From positions 124,001 through 188,000 of the forward strand of contig NZ_JAFCJX010000003.1 in NCBI RefSeq assembly GCF_018130695.1: a stretch of 64,000 nt of DNA, in the 5' to 3' direction. The position numbers and the translations under genes are program-made. The notes below the pieces were generated by a model. It worked only from the letters and a program-made list of their open reading frames with translations. It ran no database searches and had not been told where the DNA came from. The stretch comes from Bradyrhizobium jicamae (GTDB taxonomy: Bacteria; Pseudomonadota; Alphaproteobacteria; Rhizobiales; Xanthobacteraceae). Below are positions 17,722 to 25,574 of this stretch, in pieces. How positions within the stretch are numbered: position 1 is the first letter of the stretch; each line of letters opens with the position of its first letter.

Positions 17722-18976
17722 AGGCATCGCGGGTGAAGCGCAGCTCCGCTGCGGCGATCAGCGTCGCGCGGCGGCGCAGATAGGTGGCGCGCGCCAGCGC
17801 GGAACCGAGCCAGCCCGTCGGGCTGAGCGCGTTGGCCTGACCGGCCAGATAGCGCCGCCCGGCGTCGATCGCGGGCTTCTCGATCAGATGATAGGTGAGG
17901 GCGGCGAAGGGAATCACGAGCACGATCGAGATGATGATCGCAGGCCAGATTGCCTGCGTCGGCGTGCCCAGCAGCATCAGCTTCTCATTGTTGTGCCAGC
18001 CGACGAGATCGATGTGCAATTTGTGGCCGAGATAGGACGCGGCCATCTTCATCACCTGGAACAGGAAAGTGTGGATCATGTAGATCGCGTACGACCACAG
18101 CCCGAGCCGCTGCAGCGCCGTCGAGCGCAGCAGTACCGAGATCCGGCCCTGGTCGAATGAGAACACGTAGATCACGATCGCTGATAGCAGCGGGAAGATG
18201 TATTGCAGGCCGCCCTGCGGGATCGTCAGGAAGAATGCGGCGACCAGGATCACGCACCAGGCCTCCAGCATGTTCGGCGTTGCGAGCTTGCCTTTGGAGT
18301 GCATCCGCATCTCGTAGGTCAGGCAGCCCGCGAAGAACGAGAACATCGCCCGCAGCATGCCCCAGTCGGTCGAGACGAACAACGTGTGCGGCGAGCGCTC
18401 GAACAGCTGCATGCCTGCCGCAAGGCAAAGGCCGAGGAAGATCTCGCGGCGCCGGCGCGGGAACAGGATGACGATGCCGGCGAACAGCAGCGAGACGTAG
18501 AACTCGACCGCCGCGCTCCAGGCCGGGCCGTTCCAGGTCAGCCCGTCATGCAGGTTGAACGACTGCAGGAAAAACACATTGGTGATGACCTCCCACAGCG
18601 TGTGGCCGTCGCCGAACGGCTTTGAGTCCAGCGCCAGTGCGCCGTCGGCGCGCAGGAAGGCGAGCTTGACCACCTCGATCCCGACGAAGGCCAGCAGCAT
18701 CACGATATGCAGCGGCCACAGCCGCGCGAACCGCGCTACGGCAAAGCGGACGCCGCCCTCGCTATCGCCGAGACGGTGGGCGTAGGCGTGGTAGAGCACG
18801 AAGCCGGAGAGGGCGAAAAACATGTCGACGCAGAACTGGAAGTTGGCGAACGCCGGCACGCCCTTCAGCGCATGGTAAATCGGGATGTGGAACATCACCA
18901 CCAGCAGCGCGCAAAGGCCGCGCATGGCATCGAGTGCCTCAAATCGACCCGACCCCGGAACCATCTGTGCTGTCAT
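17660..18976 (-). CDS. Acyltransferase 3 (OafA/YrhL-type) membrane protein
   Basis: A 438-residue protein with about ten transmembrane helices. It opens with the family motif FEALDAMRGLCALLVVMFHI, including the Arg of the R-G block and the catalytic His of the FH block. Such enzymes O-acylate surface polysaccharides, glycans or lipids. The ATG at 18976 has a GAGG site 6 bp upstream; a much longer upstream extension in frame looks non-coding. It converges on soxD with a 62-bp overlap. Confidence 0.85.
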   Translation of the reverse strand: MTAQMVPGSGRFEALDAMRGLCALLVVMFHIPIYHALKGVPAFANFQFCVDMFFALSGFVLYHAYAHRLGDSEGGVRFAVARFARLWPLHIVMLLAFVGIEVVKLAFLRADGALALDSKPFGDGHTLWEVITNVFFLQSFNLHDGLTWNGPAWSAAVEFYVSLLFAGIVILFPRRRREIFLGLCLAAGMQLFERSPHTLFVSTDWGMLRAMFSFFAGCLTYEMRMHSKGKLATPNMLEAWCVILVAAFFLTIPQGGLQYIFPLLSAIVIYVFSFDQGRISVLLRSTALQRLGLWSYAIYMIHTFLFQVMKMAASYLGHKLHIDLVGWHNNEKLMLLGTPTQAIWPAIIISIVLVIPFAALTYHLIEKPAIDAGRRYLAGQANALSPTGWLGSALARATYLRRRATLIAAAELRFTRDAFNGYAHPAAGRRRSSRGLAS

Positions 18977-19117
18977 GACACGCCTCGATCTCTGGTTGTA
19001 TCCATGTGTTTCTTGGTGTGTCCGCTTCAGCAAGACGGAGGCCAACCAGGACGGGATCGAACCACGGGGTGTCAGCGTGCGACCAATCGGGAACCGGCGC
19101 TGAGCATGAGGGGCGAT

Positions 19118-19579
19118 ATGAACAGGGCTTTGATGATGGCGGCTGTGGCGCTCCTTGGCGTTGCGGCATCGGGCATGGGACGGGCGGCATCGCCCGATTA
19201 TCTCGGCAGCTGGACGGTGCAGGGCTCGGAGCCAGCGCCGTGGGCCTCGCCCGCCGACAAGCCTGTCGCGTCCGACCTCAAGGCGCTGATCGGCAAGACC
19301 GTGGTGTTTCGCGCCGACCGGATCGAGGCACCGGCGCCGCTTGGATGCCGCAAGCCGCATTACGAGATCAAGCAGTATGACCCCGACATGCTGTTCCAGG
19401 GCAATCTGACCCGGCCGAAGGCGCAGGCGGCTACGCTTGGATTTGCCGGCAGCAAGGTTCCGACGCTCGAGACCGGCTGCGAGGGCGCGATCGATTTCCA
19501 TTTCGCCGGTGATGCCGCGATGTTCGCGCTGAACAACCGCGTTTACAGGATGGTCCGCGCCAAGCCGGCCGGTCAGTAA
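19118..19579 (+). CDS. Hypothetical exported protein
   Basis: A 153-residue protein of unknown function with a clear signal peptide (MNRALMMAAVALLGVAASGMGRA). The mature part has a SPDYLGSWTVQGSEPAPW start and two Cys that could pair. The ATG at 19118 is chosen over one at 19106 because of the GAGGGGCG site between them. It ends directly against the glgA stop on the opposite strand. Confidence 0.55.
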   Translation: MNRALMMAAVALLGVAASGMGRAASPDYLGSWTVQGSEPAPWASPADKPVASDLKALIGKTVVFRADRIEAPAPLGCRKPHYEIKQYDPDMLFQGNLTRPKAQAATLGFAGSKVPTLETGCEGAIDFHFAGDAAMFALNNRVYRMVRAKPAGQ

Positions 19580-21028
19580 TTAACGTCGTGCGATCTCCCG
19601 ATACAGCGCCGCGTAACGGCCGGCGCGGTTGCGCCAGGACACGTCGGTCGACATGCCGTTCTGCTGCAACGTTCGCCACGCCTGCTTGTCGTGATAGGCG
19701 ATCGCGGCGCGGCGCAGCGCGCGGCCGAGATCGTCTGACGTGACAGGGCCGAACTTGAAGCCGGTGGCGGCATCGCCGCTGAGCGGCGTGCCCTCGAAAT
19801 CGACCACGGTATCTTCGAGGCCACCGACCCGCGAGACGATCGGCACCGCGCCATAGCGCAGCGCGCAGAGCTGCGTCAGACCGCAGGGTTCGAAGCGCGA
19901 GGGCACGATCAGCGCGTCCGATCCGGCCTGGATCAGGTGCGCGAGCGTCTCGTCATAGCCGATCTTGACGCCGATCCGTCCGGGATTGGCTTCAGCCGTC
20001 GCGCGATAGCGATCCTGCAGGTCGGCATCACCGCTGCCGAGCAGCGCGAACTGCATGCCCTGGCCGAGGATGGTCGAGATATTGTCGAGCAGCAGGTCGA
20101 GTCCCTTCTGCCAGGACAGCCGGCTGATGACGCCGAGCAGCAGCGTGTCCGGCGCGGCATCGAGACCGAACTGCCGCTGCAGCGCCACCTTGTTGGCCGC
20201 ACGCGCGGTGAGATCGCCAGCGCCGAACCGCGAGGCGATGGTGGAATCGGTCTCGGGATTCCAGACCGCGATGTCGATGCCGTTCAAGATCCCGCTCAGC
20301 ACGCCCGTGCGCTCGCGCAAGAGGCCGCCGAGGCCCATGCCGCCATCGTCGGTCTGGATCTCCTGCGCATAGGTCGGCGACACCGTGGTGATGCGGTCGG
20401 CATATTGCAGGCCGGCCTTCAGGAAGCTGATCGTGCCGTAATACTCGACGCCGTGGAGGGCATAGGCCTCCGGCGGCAGGCCGAACCCCGCGAGCATCTC
20501 CGGCGAGAACTGGCCCTGATAGGCGAGATTGTGCACGGTCATCACGGTGCCCGGCCGCGGCCGTCGCCCGTAATAGAGATGCGCCGGCGCCAGCCCCGCC
20601 TGCCAGTCATGGGCGTGCACGATGTCGGGCACGAATGACGGGATCGCGCCGACGCCGATCTCCGCCGCCATGCGCGACAGCGCCGCGAAGCGGATGCCGT
20701 TGTCCGGCCAGTCGCGGCCGTCAGGCCCGACATAGGGATTACCCGGCCGCGCATAGAGATGCGGCGCGTCGAGCGCGAGCAGATCGAGGCTGGCATGGTG
20801 GCCGGCGAGCAGGCGGATCGGCCCGCCGTAAAATTCAGGCCATTGCAACAATGTCTCCGCCTGCGGCAGCGCCGCGAGCACGGCGGGATAGCCGGGCACC
20901 AGGGTCCGCGTCGCGATGCCGTGCTCGGTCAGCGCGCCCGGCAGCGCGCCGGCGACATCGGCCAGCCCACCGGTCTTGATGATCGGATAGATTTCCGACG
21001 TGACCGCAAGGACGCGGATCGAACTCAT
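19580..21028 (-). CDS. glgA: Glycogen synthase GlgA
   Basis: A 482-residue GT5 glycosyltransferase. The N-terminal ADP-glucose site is [13 protein letters not shown]; the C-terminal domain has the retaining-GT motif [11 protein letters not shown] with the two Glu/Asp contacts and GGLEDTV. It polymerises ADP-glucose into glycogen. It shares a 4-bp ATGA overlap with glgC upstream, so the two are translationally coupled. Confidence 0.95.
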   Translation of the reverse strand: MSSIRVLAVTSEIYPIIKTGGLADVAGALPGALTEHGIATRTLVPGYPAVLAALPQAETLLQWPEFYGGPIRLLAGHHASLDLLALDAPHLYARPGNPYVGPDGRDWPDNGIRFAALSRMAAEIGVGAIPSFVPDIVHAHDWQAGLAPAHLYYGRRPRPGTVMTVHNLAYQGQFSPEMLAGFGLPPEAYALHGVEYYGTISFLKAGLQYADRITTVSPTYAQEIQTDDGGMGLGGLLRERTGVLSGILNGIDIAVWNPETDSTIASRFGAGDLTARAANKVALQRQFGLDAAPDTLLLGVISRLSWQKGLDLLLDNISTILGQGMQFALLGSGDADLQDRYRATAEANPGRIGVKIGYDETLAHLIQAGSDALIVPSRFEPCGLTQLCALRYGAVPIVSRVGGLEDTVVDFEGTPLSGDAATGFKFGPVTSDDLGRALRRAAIAYHDKQAWRTLQQNGMSTDVSWRNRAGRYAALYREIARR

Positions 21029-22287
21029 GCACCGAGCCTGTCGATCATCGCCTGTGTGATCAGCGAGATGCCGTTCTCGGTGGTGCGGAAACGCTTCGCG
21101 TCTTCGTCGCGATCCTCGCCGACCACCAGGCCCTCGGGAATGATGACGCCGCGGTCGACCACGGCGTTCTTCAGCCGCGCGCCGCGGCCGACATTCACAT
21201 AGGGCATGATCACGGTGTTCTCGACACTGGCGTAGGAGTTGACGTGCACGCCGGTGAACAGCAGCGAGCGCTTCAGCGACGCGCCCGAGATGATGCAGCC
21301 GCCCGACACCAGCGACGACACCGCCTGTCCCCGCCGGTGCTCCTCGTCATGGACGAATTTGGCCGGCGGGGTGATCTCGGCATAGGTCCAGATCGGCCAT
21401 TCGCGATCGTAGAGGTCGAGCTCGGGCACGACGTCGGTGAGATCGATATTGGCGGACCAATAGGCATCCACCGTTCCGACGTCGCGCCAATAGGCATGCG
21501 GCTCGCCGCCGGAGCGGACGCAGGAGGTCGAGAACTGGTGCGCGATGGCACGGCCGTGCTTGACGATATGGGGGATGATGTCCTTGCCGAAATCATGCGC
21601 CGAGTTCGGATCGGCGGCGTCGCGCTGCAATTCCTCGAACAGGAATTTGGAATCGAAGACATAGATGCCCATGCTGGCGAGTGATACGTCGGACTTGCCC
21701 GGCATCGGTGGCGGGTCCTTGGGCTTTTCCAGGAAGGATTTGATCAGCCCGTCCTCGTCGATATGCATGATGCCGAAGCCGGAGGATTCCGCGCGCGGCA
21801 TCTCCAGGCAGCCGACCGTGACGTCGGCCTTGCTGTCGACATGCTGGCGCAGCATCAACTCGTAATCCATCTTGTAGATGTGATCGCCGGCCAGGATGAC
21901 GATGAACTTGGCGCCGTGGGATTCGATGATGTCGATGTTCTGGTACACGGCATCCGCCGTGCCGACATACCACATCGATTCCGAGACACGCTGGCTGGCG
22001 GGCAGGATGTCAAAACTCTCGTTGCGCTCCGGGCGGAAGAAGTTCCAGCCCTGCTGCAGGTGTCGGATCAGGCTGTGCGCCTTGTATTGCGTCGCCACCG
22101 CGATGCGGCGGATGCCGGAATTGACGGCATTCGACAGCGCGAAATCGATGATGCGGGTCTTGCCGCCGAAATAGACGGCAGGCTTGGCCCGGCGGTCGGT
22201 CAGCTCCATCAGTCGGCTGCCGCGGCCGCCCGCCAGCACATAGGCGAGGGCATGTCGTGACAGCGGCTCATTCCGTATTGCGTTCAT
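21025..22287 (-). CDS. glgC: Glucose-1-phosphate adenylyltransferase GlgC
   Basis: A 420-residue nucleotidyltransferase. The dinucleotide-binding and pyrophosphate loop is [20 protein letters not shown], followed by [14 protein letters not shown]. The C-terminal part is the left-handed beta-helix that carries allosteric control. It makes ADP-glucose for GlgA. The start at 22287 has GGGAGGAGA just upstream; the 18 upstream in-frame codons are not needed. Confidence 0.95.
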   Translation of the reverse strand: MNAIRNEPLSRHALAYVLAGGRGSRLMELTDRRAKPAVYFGGKTRIIDFALSNAVNSGIRRIAVATQYKAHSLIRHLQQGWNFFRPERNESFDILPASQRVSESMWYVGTADAVYQNIDIIESHGAKFIVILAGDHIYKMDYELMLRQHVDSKADVTVGCLEMPRAESSGFGIMHIDEDGLIKSFLEKPKDPPPMPGKSDVSLASMGIYVFDSKFLFEELQRDAADPNSAHDFGKDIIPHIVKHGRAIAHQFSTSCVRSGGEPHAYWRDVGTVDAYWSANIDLTDVVPELDLYDREWPIWTYAEITPPAKFVHDEEHRRGQAVSSLVSGGCIISGASLKRSLLFTGVHVNSYASVENTVIMPYVNVGRGARLKNAVVDRGVIIPEGLVVGEDRDEDAKRFRTTENGISLITQAMIDRLGA

Positions 22288-22698
22288 GGTCTCCTCCCGA
22301 CATTTCCCAGCCGCGTTCTGGAGCAGGCTCTTGGGAACCAAATGCAGACTATTTGCGCGAGTTCCTCAAGCCCCTTTGTGACGAGGCAAGGCCCTTTGTG
22401 AGGTCAGGTTAATTGGACCTGACCGGACCTCGGCATCGTGGGCCTGCCTCAACTCGCGCAGTGTCATCTTGGTTTCGAGGCCGACGCAGGGCAGGGCTGC
22501 GGACATGGCGATAGGGTCTCGCGGTGCAAAGCGCCCGCGTTTTTCGTCTCGTTCCGCCGTCTCCTGGGTGCGAGGGCGCGGGGAAGACCGGGTGCAGCGA
22601 TATGCGCGGGCAGGCCGACCGATCATCCGAGCTACGGATTCCTGACATCGATTCGCTCGGATGAGAGATTGACTCCCACAGTCTGCCCAGATATCTAA
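22288..22698. other. Intergenic region between glgC and the TetR gene
   Basis: About 410 bp between divergent genes. Two short overlapping frames exist on the minus strand, but they have no ribosome-binding site or recognisable motif and are not called. The region should hold the glgCA promoter and, at its right end, the operator of the TetR gene. Confidence 0.4.
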
Positions 22699-22720
22699 TT
22701 CCGGACTAATCGGTCCGGAA
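22699..22720. promoter_or_regulatory. TetR-type operator, copy 1
   Basis: A perfect 22-bp inverted repeat: TTCCGGAC, 6-bp spacer, GTCCGGAA, ending 3 bp before the TetR start codon. The same architecture recurs at 23307-23328. Its position over the start region implies autorepression. Confidence 0.75.
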
Positions 22721-22723
22721 AAG

Positions 22724-23293
22724 ATGGCGCGGCTGAGAGAATTCGATTACGAGCAGGTCCTGGATGGCGCGCTTCAGCTATTTTGGCGCGGCGGCTATGA
22801 GGCAACGTCGCTCGATGGATTGCTGAGCGAAGTGGGCCTCAGCAAAAGCAGCTTCTACGGTGCATTCGGCAGCAAGCACGACATGCTGCTGGCGTCTCTC
22901 GACCGCTACATCGAGACTGTGCTGCAAGCCAACATCGACGATCTGCGGCGTGGATCGCCCCGCGCCGCTATCATCAGGAGCTTCGAAAAGATCCTCGGCT
23001 TTCAACCGACTTCCAAAACCTGCTTTCTTCAGGTTTGCGCGATCGAACGCGGCGGGCATGATCAGCTCGTGCGCATGCGCGTCCGGCGCGGGCTGGAACT
23101 CCTCGAAGAAGCCTACCGCGACGCGATCGTGCGGGGACAGGAGGCCGGGCAGTTCGCGGCCGATGCCGATGCGCGCGTATTGTCGACCTTTCTGGTCGCG
23201 AATCTCTATGGGCTGCAGGTTCTGGGCCGCGCCAATATGGCGGGAGATGCACGAAAGAAGTCGCTCGCAACGATCATGAAAGCCCTCGCATAA
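22724..23293 (+). CDS. TetR/AcrR family transcriptional regulator
   Basis: A 189-residue repressor. The N-terminal helix-turn-helix reads FWRGGYEATSLDGLLSEVGLSKSSFYGAFGSKHDMLL, typical of TetR proteins. The C-terminal ligand-binding domain has two Cys (residues 102 and 107) that could be redox-sensitive. It probably binds the 22-bp palindromes in front of itself and of the downstream gene, giving a two-gene autoregulated unit. The inducer is unknown. Confidence 0.88.
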   Translation: MARLREFDYEQVLDGALQLFWRGGYEATSLDGLLSEVGLSKSSFYGAFGSKHDMLLASLDRYIETVLQANIDDLRRGSPRAAIIRSFEKILGFQPTSKTCFLQVCAIERGGHDQLVRMRVRRGLELLEEAYRDAIVRGQEAGQFAADADARVLSTFLVANLYGLQVLGRANMAGDARKKSLATIMKALA

Positions 23294-23306
23294 TTTTTTT
23301 GTCAAA

Positions 23307-23328
23307 TTATGGACCATTCGGTCCATAA
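23307..23328. promoter_or_regulatory. TetR-type operator, copy 2
   Basis: A perfect inverted repeat TTATGGAC, 6-bp spacer, GTCCATAA. It shares the core GGAC-N3-TCGGTCC and length with the copy at 22699-22720, and lies 19 bp upstream of the SnoaL-like gene. Confidence 0.75.
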
Positions 23329-23346
23329 TAGCCAAGGGAGAGAAAG

Positions 23347-23805
23347 ATGATGACTGATCGAAGAGCCTTCGGATTTGGCCTGGCAGCCGCAACAGCGGCC
23401 GGGGCCACGCCCGCGCACGCCGCAGACGATGTCCGGGAGGCCAACAAGCGGACTGTCCTGGCGTTCTACGATGCGGCCCTGAATCGGTCGAACATCGATG
23501 AGGCCGCGGCCTATCTCGGACCACATTTCATCCAGCATAATCCCAGGAGCAAGGATGGGGTTGAAGGATTTCGTGCGTTGTTTCAGGACCTGAAGACGCA
23601 ATTCCCCGGAGTTCGCGCCGATGTCAAACGCGCCTTCTCCGACGGTGACTTTGTGGTCCTCCATGTCCACGCCAAGCTTCAGCCGGAAGATTTGGGGTTG
23701 GCGATCGTGGACATGTTCCGGCTTGAAGGCGGCAAGATCGTCGAACATTGGGACGTGCGCCAAGCGATCCCCGAAACCGCCGCCAATGCGAACGGGATGT
23801 TTTAG
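23347..23805 (+). CDS. Exported SnoaL/NTF2-like protein
   Basis: A 152-residue protein. The start DRRAFGFGLAAATAAGATPAHA resembles a short Tat-type signal. The rest is a SnoaL-like alpha+beta barrel (AFYDAALNRSNIDEAAAYLGPHFIQHNP, later VEHWDVRQ), a fold shared by polyketide cyclases, isomerases and many uncharacterised proteins. An AAGGGAGAGA site precedes the ATG. Control by the upstream TetR protein is strongly suggested by the shared operator. Confidence 0.75.
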   Translation: MMTDRRAFGFGLAAATAAGATPAHAADDVREANKRTVLAFYDAALNRSNIDEAAAYLGPHFIQHNPRSKDGVEGFRALFQDLKTQFPGVRADVKRAFSDGDFVVLHVHAKLQPEDLGLAIVDMFRLEGGKIVEHWDVRQAIPETAANANGMF

Positions 23806-23817
23806 CGAGGCGACATG

Positions 23818-23897
23818 TAGGGCGGGTTAGCGGAGCGTAACCCGCCACTCGTTATCCGCGGTGAGAATGGCGGATCACGCTGCGCTAATCCGCCCTA
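23818..23897. repeat. Pair of inverted REP-type hairpins
   Basis: Two hairpins in opposite orientation. The first is GGCGGGTTA (23821-23829) / TAACCCGCC (23838-23846). The second is GGCGGATCA (23869-23877) / TAATCCGCC (23886-23894), with one mismatch. Each is flanked outward by TAG/CTA. They sit between convergent genes and may act as a bidirectional terminator. Such paired palindromes are common intergenic repeats. Confidence 0.7.
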
Positions 23898-23909
23898 CGA
23901 TTCGTACCC

Positions 23910-24857
23910 TCAAAACAACCTCGTCCCCAGCCGATCCACTTCCCATCCCTTCAGAAAATCCACCTCGCGGCCGATCCAGCTGATCGGCTCGGTGCCCCAT
24001 TCGCCGACACGGCTGCCGTATTCGCCCATCACCCAGAGATGCCTGACGATGACGAAGGCGTGCGCGGCTTCGAGATCGTCGGGCTTGATCGGGCGGATGG
24101 TGCGGTAGCCCTCGATGAAGGCATCCCAGATCGTGTGCAGCTTGCGGCCGAAGGAGATTTTTGCCCACAGGAAGACGCCCAGATCATAGCCGAGGTAGCC
24201 ACGGCCGCCATCGTCGAAGTCGAAGAAGGCGGCTTCGCCGTTTGTCATGATGCGCGCGTTGAAGCCGTGGCAGTCGCCGTGGCAATGCGTCCAGGTCAGA
24301 TCGTCGAACGCTTCGATGCTCGCGGCGGTGCGCGCGGCGAGGCCTTCGAGCTCGGCGAGCGCGCCGGGTTTGTCGACCACACCGCTGCCCTGGATCCGCG
24401 CCATCGGGCGGTGCAGGAGATGATCGAGGTCGAGCCGGTAGAGCGGGGCGGTTAGCACGAAGGTCTCGGCGGCATTGTGCATCTTCGCCAGCGTGATGCC
24501 ATTGGCGCGCGCGTCCGCGGCCGAGTTCAGTTCGGGCATCCGACCGTCGAGCGCCCCGAACAGCACGCCTTCGCGCATCCCTTCGGCCGCGCGCCCGCGC
24601 GCGAACAGTGCACCGTCGCGGGTCGGGACCGGAGATGCGACCGGCACGCCCGATCGCGCCAGATGGGTGATGAACTCCGTCTCGGTCCGGACATCGGCCG
24701 GCCCGCGCGCACGATGATGCGACAGGCGAAACATGTAACGGGTGCCGTCGGTGGCGGTGAGGGCATAGGTGTCGTTGAAGCCGCGGTTCACCATTCGGCA
24801 ATCGAGCGGAAGCGGCAGCGGGTAATGCGCGGTGACGAATTGCGCCACCGATTCCAT
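23910..24857 (-). CDS. Aminoglycoside phosphotransferase-fold kinase (SrkA/RdoA-like)
   Basis: A 315-residue protein-kinase-like fold enzyme. The catalytic loop is HCHGDCHGFNARI and the metal-binding loop FFDFDDGGRGYLGYDL. Similar proteins phosphorylate small molecules or Ser/Thr residues. The ATG at 24857 is chosen; a GTG at 24905 would add 16 residues, and neither has a strong ribosome-binding site. The gene is alone, converging with the SnoaL-like gene across the REP pair. Confidence 0.75.
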   Translation of the reverse strand: MESVAQFVTAHYPLPLPLDCRMVNRGFNDTYALTATDGTRYMFRLSHHRARGPADVRTETEFITHLARSGVPVASPVPTRDGALFARGRAAEGMREGVLFGALDGRMPELNSAADARANGITLAKMHNAAETFVLTAPLYRLDLDHLLHRPMARIQGSGVVDKPGALAELEGLAARTAASIEAFDDLTWTHCHGDCHGFNARIMTNGEAAFFDFDDGGRGYLGYDLGVFLWAKISFGRKLHTIWDAFIEGYRTIRPIKPDDLEAAHAFVIVRHLWVMGEYGSRVGEWGTEPISWIGREVDFLKGWEVDRLGTRLF

Positions 24858-24966
24858 CCGTGTCGTTGAGTAGATTGGCTCGAGATCGCCCAAGCGGGTG
24901 CCCACAAGACTGAAGACGAGGATATGATACGACCCGGCGGGCGCGCGGAAAAGGACGGAGATCGCG

Positions 24967-25362
24967 ATGGATAATCAAGCCAGGTTGATCGCCCTGCGGC
25001 GCCATTGGGATGCGTCGGATGCCAATGATTTCGAGGCCGAGCATGACATCTATCGCGAGGATGCCGTGCTCGATTATCCGCAATCGGGCGAGCGGATCCG
25101 CGGCCGGCGGAACATCCAGGAAAGCCGCTTCGTGCAGCCGAACAGGAAGCGCTTTGCGGTCCGGCGCATGATCGGGGGTGACGATCTCTGGATCACCGAA
25201 TACGTCCTGACCTATGACGGCGTGCCGTCCTACGTCGTGAGCATCATGGAATTTCGCGAGGGCCTCGTGGCCCACGAGACCCAGTATTTCGGCGACCGCT
25301 TCGATCCGTCGCCCTCGCGGGCGCATCTTGTCGAGCGGGGAGATCAGATCTCGTCGGCATGA
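24967..25362 (+). CDS. SnoaL/NTF2-like protein
   Basis: A 131-residue single-domain protein without a signal peptide. It opens with a long helix (RRHWDASDANDFEAEHDIYREDAVLDYPQ), then an alpha+beta barrel, as in the SnoaL-like family. No catalytic assignment is possible. It is divergent from the phosphotransferase gene with about 110 bp between the starts. Confidence 0.65.
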   Translation: MDNQARLIALRRHWDASDANDFEAEHDIYREDAVLDYPQSGERIRGRRNIQESRFVQPNRKRFAVRRMIGGDDLWITEYVLTYDGVPSYVVSIMEFREGLVAHETQYFGDRFDPSPSRAHLVERGDQISSA

Positions 25363-25574
25363 GCCCCGGTGGGCGCCATCCCGGACCAGACCGGGCTTCT
25401 ACGGGCGTTGATTTGGCCGGCGCGTCAGGCGCTCTATGGCATAAGTTGGGCGCTAACCCCCTGATAATTCCTCGGTGTTGAATTGCGAGTGCCCCAATCG
25501 ACCGCTATACCGGCGGTCGATTTGGCTGGCGGCCGGTTCGAATATGCCCATAGGTCCGCCATCGGGACCTGCTG

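Noticed and set aside
22366-22648. Two small minus-strand frames between glgC and the TetR gene
   Set aside because: They overlap each other, have no clear ribosome-binding site and no hydrophobic or conserved pattern.
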